A stretch of DNA of 64,000 nucleotides, taken from Lactarius indigo (taxonomy: Eukaryota; Basidiomycota; Agaricomycetes; Russulales; Russulaceae). The DNA lies in contig JAFKAC010000010.1 in the NCBI GenBank assembly GCA_025766275.1, forward strand, positions 1,922,001 to 1,986,000. The letters run 5' to 3'. Below, one piece after another: positions 61,447-64,000 of this stretch. A program made the translations under genes and the position numbers. Every line of letters starts with the position of its first letter. Position 1 is the first letter of the stretch. The notes beneath the pieces are model-generated. The model was not told the DNA's origin. It did not search any database and worked only from the letters and a program-made list of their open reading frames with translations.

Positions 61447-62968
61447 ATGCTTTTTACTACACTACTCACGGCTATCCTCTTAATTTCCGTCGGCGTCGCG
61501 GCGGACCATATCGTCGTTCGCGAAGCACCGGTTTCGCTGCCCATTGCTAGACACCTCAACATCACCGGCGCCCATGACCTCCTCCGAAAGGATCAGGCTC
61601 GTGCAAAAAAGATGTTTGTCGGCAGCAAAGTAAAACGGAGTGGCTCCCCCGCCAGTTTTAGTGTCACTAATCAAGCAGTTGTTTACGGGGCCAACGTCGG
61701 CATTGGTTCCCCCCCTACCTTCTGTGAGTGATGCTCGCTGAAGGCCGCTTTACAAAGACTCCTACACAAGCTATTAGACAACCTCCTCATCGACACGGGA
61801 TGCACGAATCTTTGGATAGGTGGCGGGAAGGCCTATGTTCAGACCAGCAGCAGTATGTCTTTACCAGGTACCGTGGTGAGTATCACGCCTTCCGATCAGT
61901 CGCTAGCCCCAACTAATGATCTGCCAGTGTGAGTCATGCGGAGTGGGGTTCTGTGGTGAGCTTCTCTCCACGAAGGCCATTTCCGCTAGTTTTAACCCCA
62001 CTTCTCCAGGAAAGGAGTTTTCAGACATCGTGACCCTCAGCCCTACACTCGTCTTTAGAGCGTCAATAGGTGTTGCCCCAACTGGTTCAGATGGCTTCGA
62101 CGGTGTCCTTGGGTGGGTCTGAAGTTCATCGCTGTTACTAAATTGCGCTCACGCACTACTTCATAGACTTGGCCCTCCGGACTTGACAACTGGCACCTTG
62201 ACCATAATCCCGGACAGCCTCTTCTCCCAAGGGATTATCCCTGCCGACCTTGTTTCAGTGTCTTTTGAGCCAACGACCAATGCATCGGTCACGAATGGCG
62301 AGTTGACCTTCGGCGGCACCGACGCCACTAAGTTCACTGGAACAATCACGTTCATGTGAGCACGCATGGTCACCGAGCTCTTACCCTAGCATGTCCACGC
62401 TTATGCGAAACTCGGTAGCCCCTGTACGACGACTTTTCCCGCCAGTGAATTCTGGGGTATCAATGGTTCCATCCGGTACGGTGCTTCTACCACCATCCTA
62501 TCGACCACTGCTGGAATTATCGACTCTGGAACTACCCTCGTCCTCATCGCCACTGGTAAGTGCCCATTGCTCTTAACTCCACGGTGTGAGGAAACTAATG
62601 ACACTCACGCAGACGCGTTCAACCGCTACAAATCCGCGACTGGTGGCGTCCTTGACGCCTCCACGGGCCTACTCAAGATCACCTCGACTCAGTTCAGCAA
62701 CCTTCAGTCGCTTTTCTTCACGTCCGGGGGCAAGTCACTCGAATTTACCGCGAACGCGCAGATCTGGCCACGCTCACTCAATACGTTTATCGGCGGCACT
62801 GCCGGCAGCATCTACCTAATCGTCAACGACATCGGCTCTCCCACAGGATCGGGCCTTGACTTCATCAACGGCTACACTTTCCTTGAGCGATTCTATGCCG
62901 TCTTCGATACTACCAACAACCGCGTCGGCTTCGCCAATACCCCGTTCACCACGGCCACAACCAATTGA
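61447..62968 (+). CDS. Pepsin-like aspartic protease paralogue (family A1), copy 3, with altered active-site flap
   Basis: Third member of the secreted protease family with the same intron layout. Exon 1 encodes a signal peptide (LLTAILLISVGVAA), the propeptide motif RKDQARAKK and the mature start FSVTNQAVVYGANVGIG. The first catalytic motif reads LIDTGCTNLWIGGG (Asp codon 61792), with Cys where the family has Ser or Ala after DTG. The flap reads CESCGVGFCG, so the Tyr that normally covers the active site is Cys (codon 61937). The second catalytic motif is IIDSGTTLVLI (Asp codon 62522). The C-terminal exon (DAFNRYKSATGG, QIWPRSLN, FLERFYAVFDTTNNRVG) is intact to the stop at 62966. Both catalytic Asp residues remain, but activity may be altered or lost. 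Confidence 0.88.
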
Positions 62969-63270
62969 AGGAGATAAAATTGGGCGGCGGCCATTACGTT
63001 AGATCTGCGGCATCTGGACGGCCAGAATGGATACCGAAGTGTAATTTTTTGTTGTTCTATCAGTAGATTGCTTCCCTCTCTTTGGTCTCCCATGCATACC
63101 TCGTGTCTTTCCTTTGGTATAAATCAGACACCTTACATGTTACATCCCCCCCTTCAATGCCTTGGTCAACAGTTCTGATGGCGGTACCTTCTTCCGAAGG
63201 TCCAACAGCCTAGAATTCGGATGAACGATGACTTGGAGAGTCGATTCTCATACCATTATCGTTCGCCTGC
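62969..63270. other. Intergenic with TATA-like box
   Basis: 3' UTR of protease 3, then TATAAAT at 63118-63124, about 150 bp before the next open frame. Confidence 0.4.
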
Positions 63271-63852
63271 ATGTTGTACTTCGACGTCGGAACTTCCTCG
63301 TATATCGGGGGCGCGGATCTTGAGTGTGAGAGGGGCGACAACGCTATGGATGATCTTATGGCGATACACAGCCACGAGGCGTTACGAGCACCAGCATTTC
63401 ACAAATATGGGTTAGTAGTTGTCGTTGACGGGAGCTCTGGGTTAACCAATAGTACAGTATATAGTTATCATGCGTTGGATACTCGGACAGGCCGTAGCTT
63501 GGATTGGACATCTCATGCGAGAGGAGGAAGAGCCTTCTCGGGAGACGCCGCCATAGTTGAGCGCATGCTCGTCCTCAAATGCGACCACAAGCCTCCTGCA
63601 GAAGCCCTCCAACCGAAGACTCTCCTATCCCTTGAAATAGATGGTATTCCGCTAGCAGTCACGCCCAAAATTGGCCGCGCGCCGTTTGTTATACAAATCA
63701 AATATGCAGCGTCGAGTCACGCATGCTCCCCAACCGATGGAAGCAGACCTATCGCAGCGCAATTTGAGTGCGCCATCATCTTCGCCGCAGAAGCAGAGGT
63801 TAAAGTGCATGTCGGTGAAGGTACCGTTTGCGTTGGGTATGTTGTGAGATAG
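63271..63852 (+). CDS. Uncharacterised open frame, 193 codons
   Basis: An uninterrupted frame starting MLYFDVGTSSYIGGADLE and ending VCVGYVVR. It is mildly hydrophobic in places (GLVVVVDGSSG) with five cysteines, and it lacks a signal peptide or membrane helix. I do not recognise a family. The upstream TATAAAT and uncluttered composition make it a possible gene. It could also be one exon of a longer gene or chance. An alternative upstream ATG at 63222 is in a different frame. Confidence 0.3.
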   Translation: MLYFDVGTSSYIGGADLECERGDNAMDDLMAIHSHEALRAPAFHKYGLVVVVDGSSGLTNSTVYSYHALDTRTGRSLDWTSHARGGRAFSGDAAIVERMLVLKCDHKPPAEALQPKTLLSLEIDGIPLAVTPKIGRAPFVIQIKYAASSHACSPTDGSRPIAAQFECAIIFAAEAEVKVHVGEGTVCVGYVVR

Positions 63853-64000
63853 CATCTCCTCAGCGGCACAGGTGGGGAAGAGGGTGTGAGGAGCGAGATA
63901 GGGGTCGACAGATTGTGGGATGGGCGGGTCTTAGTAGTAGCACTGAATGTAGTGTAGTTGACGTACTGTATGTAGTACGTGAGTCGTCTGGGTCATATCG
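63853..64000. other. Window end, nothing recognised
   Basis: Short terminal stretch with a TAGT/TGTAGT-rich end and no gene signal. Confidence 0.5.

Noticed and set aside
1..64000. tRNA genes, CRISPR arrays, telomere repeats
   Set aside because: Several GGTTCGA-like B-box matches were examined, but none had an A box and cloverleaf at the right spacing. No regularly spaced repeats or TTAGGG arrays were seen.

Overview
This window is nuclear DNA of a filamentous basidiomycete, most likely a mushroom-forming agaricomycete. The evidence is dense 45-60 nt spliceosomal introns with GT..AG ends, a DUF6534 membrane protein, polyporopepsin-type aspartic proteases, a cerato-platanin, a Crinkler-type P-loop protein, a questin-oxidase-like gene and a Ty1/copia retrotransposon. 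No prokaryotic, organellar, rRNA or tRNA feature was seen.

Region 1 (1-12.6 kb) is a decaying segmental duplication. The left edge holds the 3' part of a TAF11 (TFIID subunit) gene, then an unrecognised gene-like segment 'X', then an apparently intact Crinkler-type protein with an N-terminal ubiquitin-like header and a P-loop NTPase (4779-6945). The same order recurs at 7.6-11.1 kb as a segment 'U' plus broken copies of TAF11, X and the Crinkler gene. A third partial U copy lies at 12.0-12.6 kb.

Region 2 (12.6-30.2 kb) is gene-poor with simple repeats. The only gene I can support is an Sfp1-like C2H2 zinc-finger transcription factor (22253-24292). Its amino-acid motifs are well conserved but its frame is broken several times by single bases.

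Region 3 (30.2-64 kb) is gene-rich and built from local gene families. There are five EamA-type drug/metabolite transporter genes (30.2, 41.4, 45.1, 56.0 and 58.3 kb) and three secreted pepsin-like aspartic proteases with related promoters (33.7, 36.8 and 61.4 kb). One cerato-platanin (minus strand, 39 kb), one questin-oxidase-like gene (43.5 kb) and one 20-exon DUF6534 membrane protein gene (minus strand, 47.3-55.5 kb) complete it. An almost intact 6.1-kb Ty1/copia element (432-bp LTRs, CAAAG target duplication, internal-tRNA-type primer site) sits inside one intron of the DUF6534 gene, antisense to it.

The products suggest secretion and exchange with the environment: proteases, a small secreted cysteine protein, transporters and membrane proteins. 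No linear pathway can be demonstrated. Single-base frame breaks occur in several otherwise conserved genes (TAF11, Sfp1-like, one transporter, the questin-oxidase-like gene, copia pol); they may be real lesions or assembly indels.
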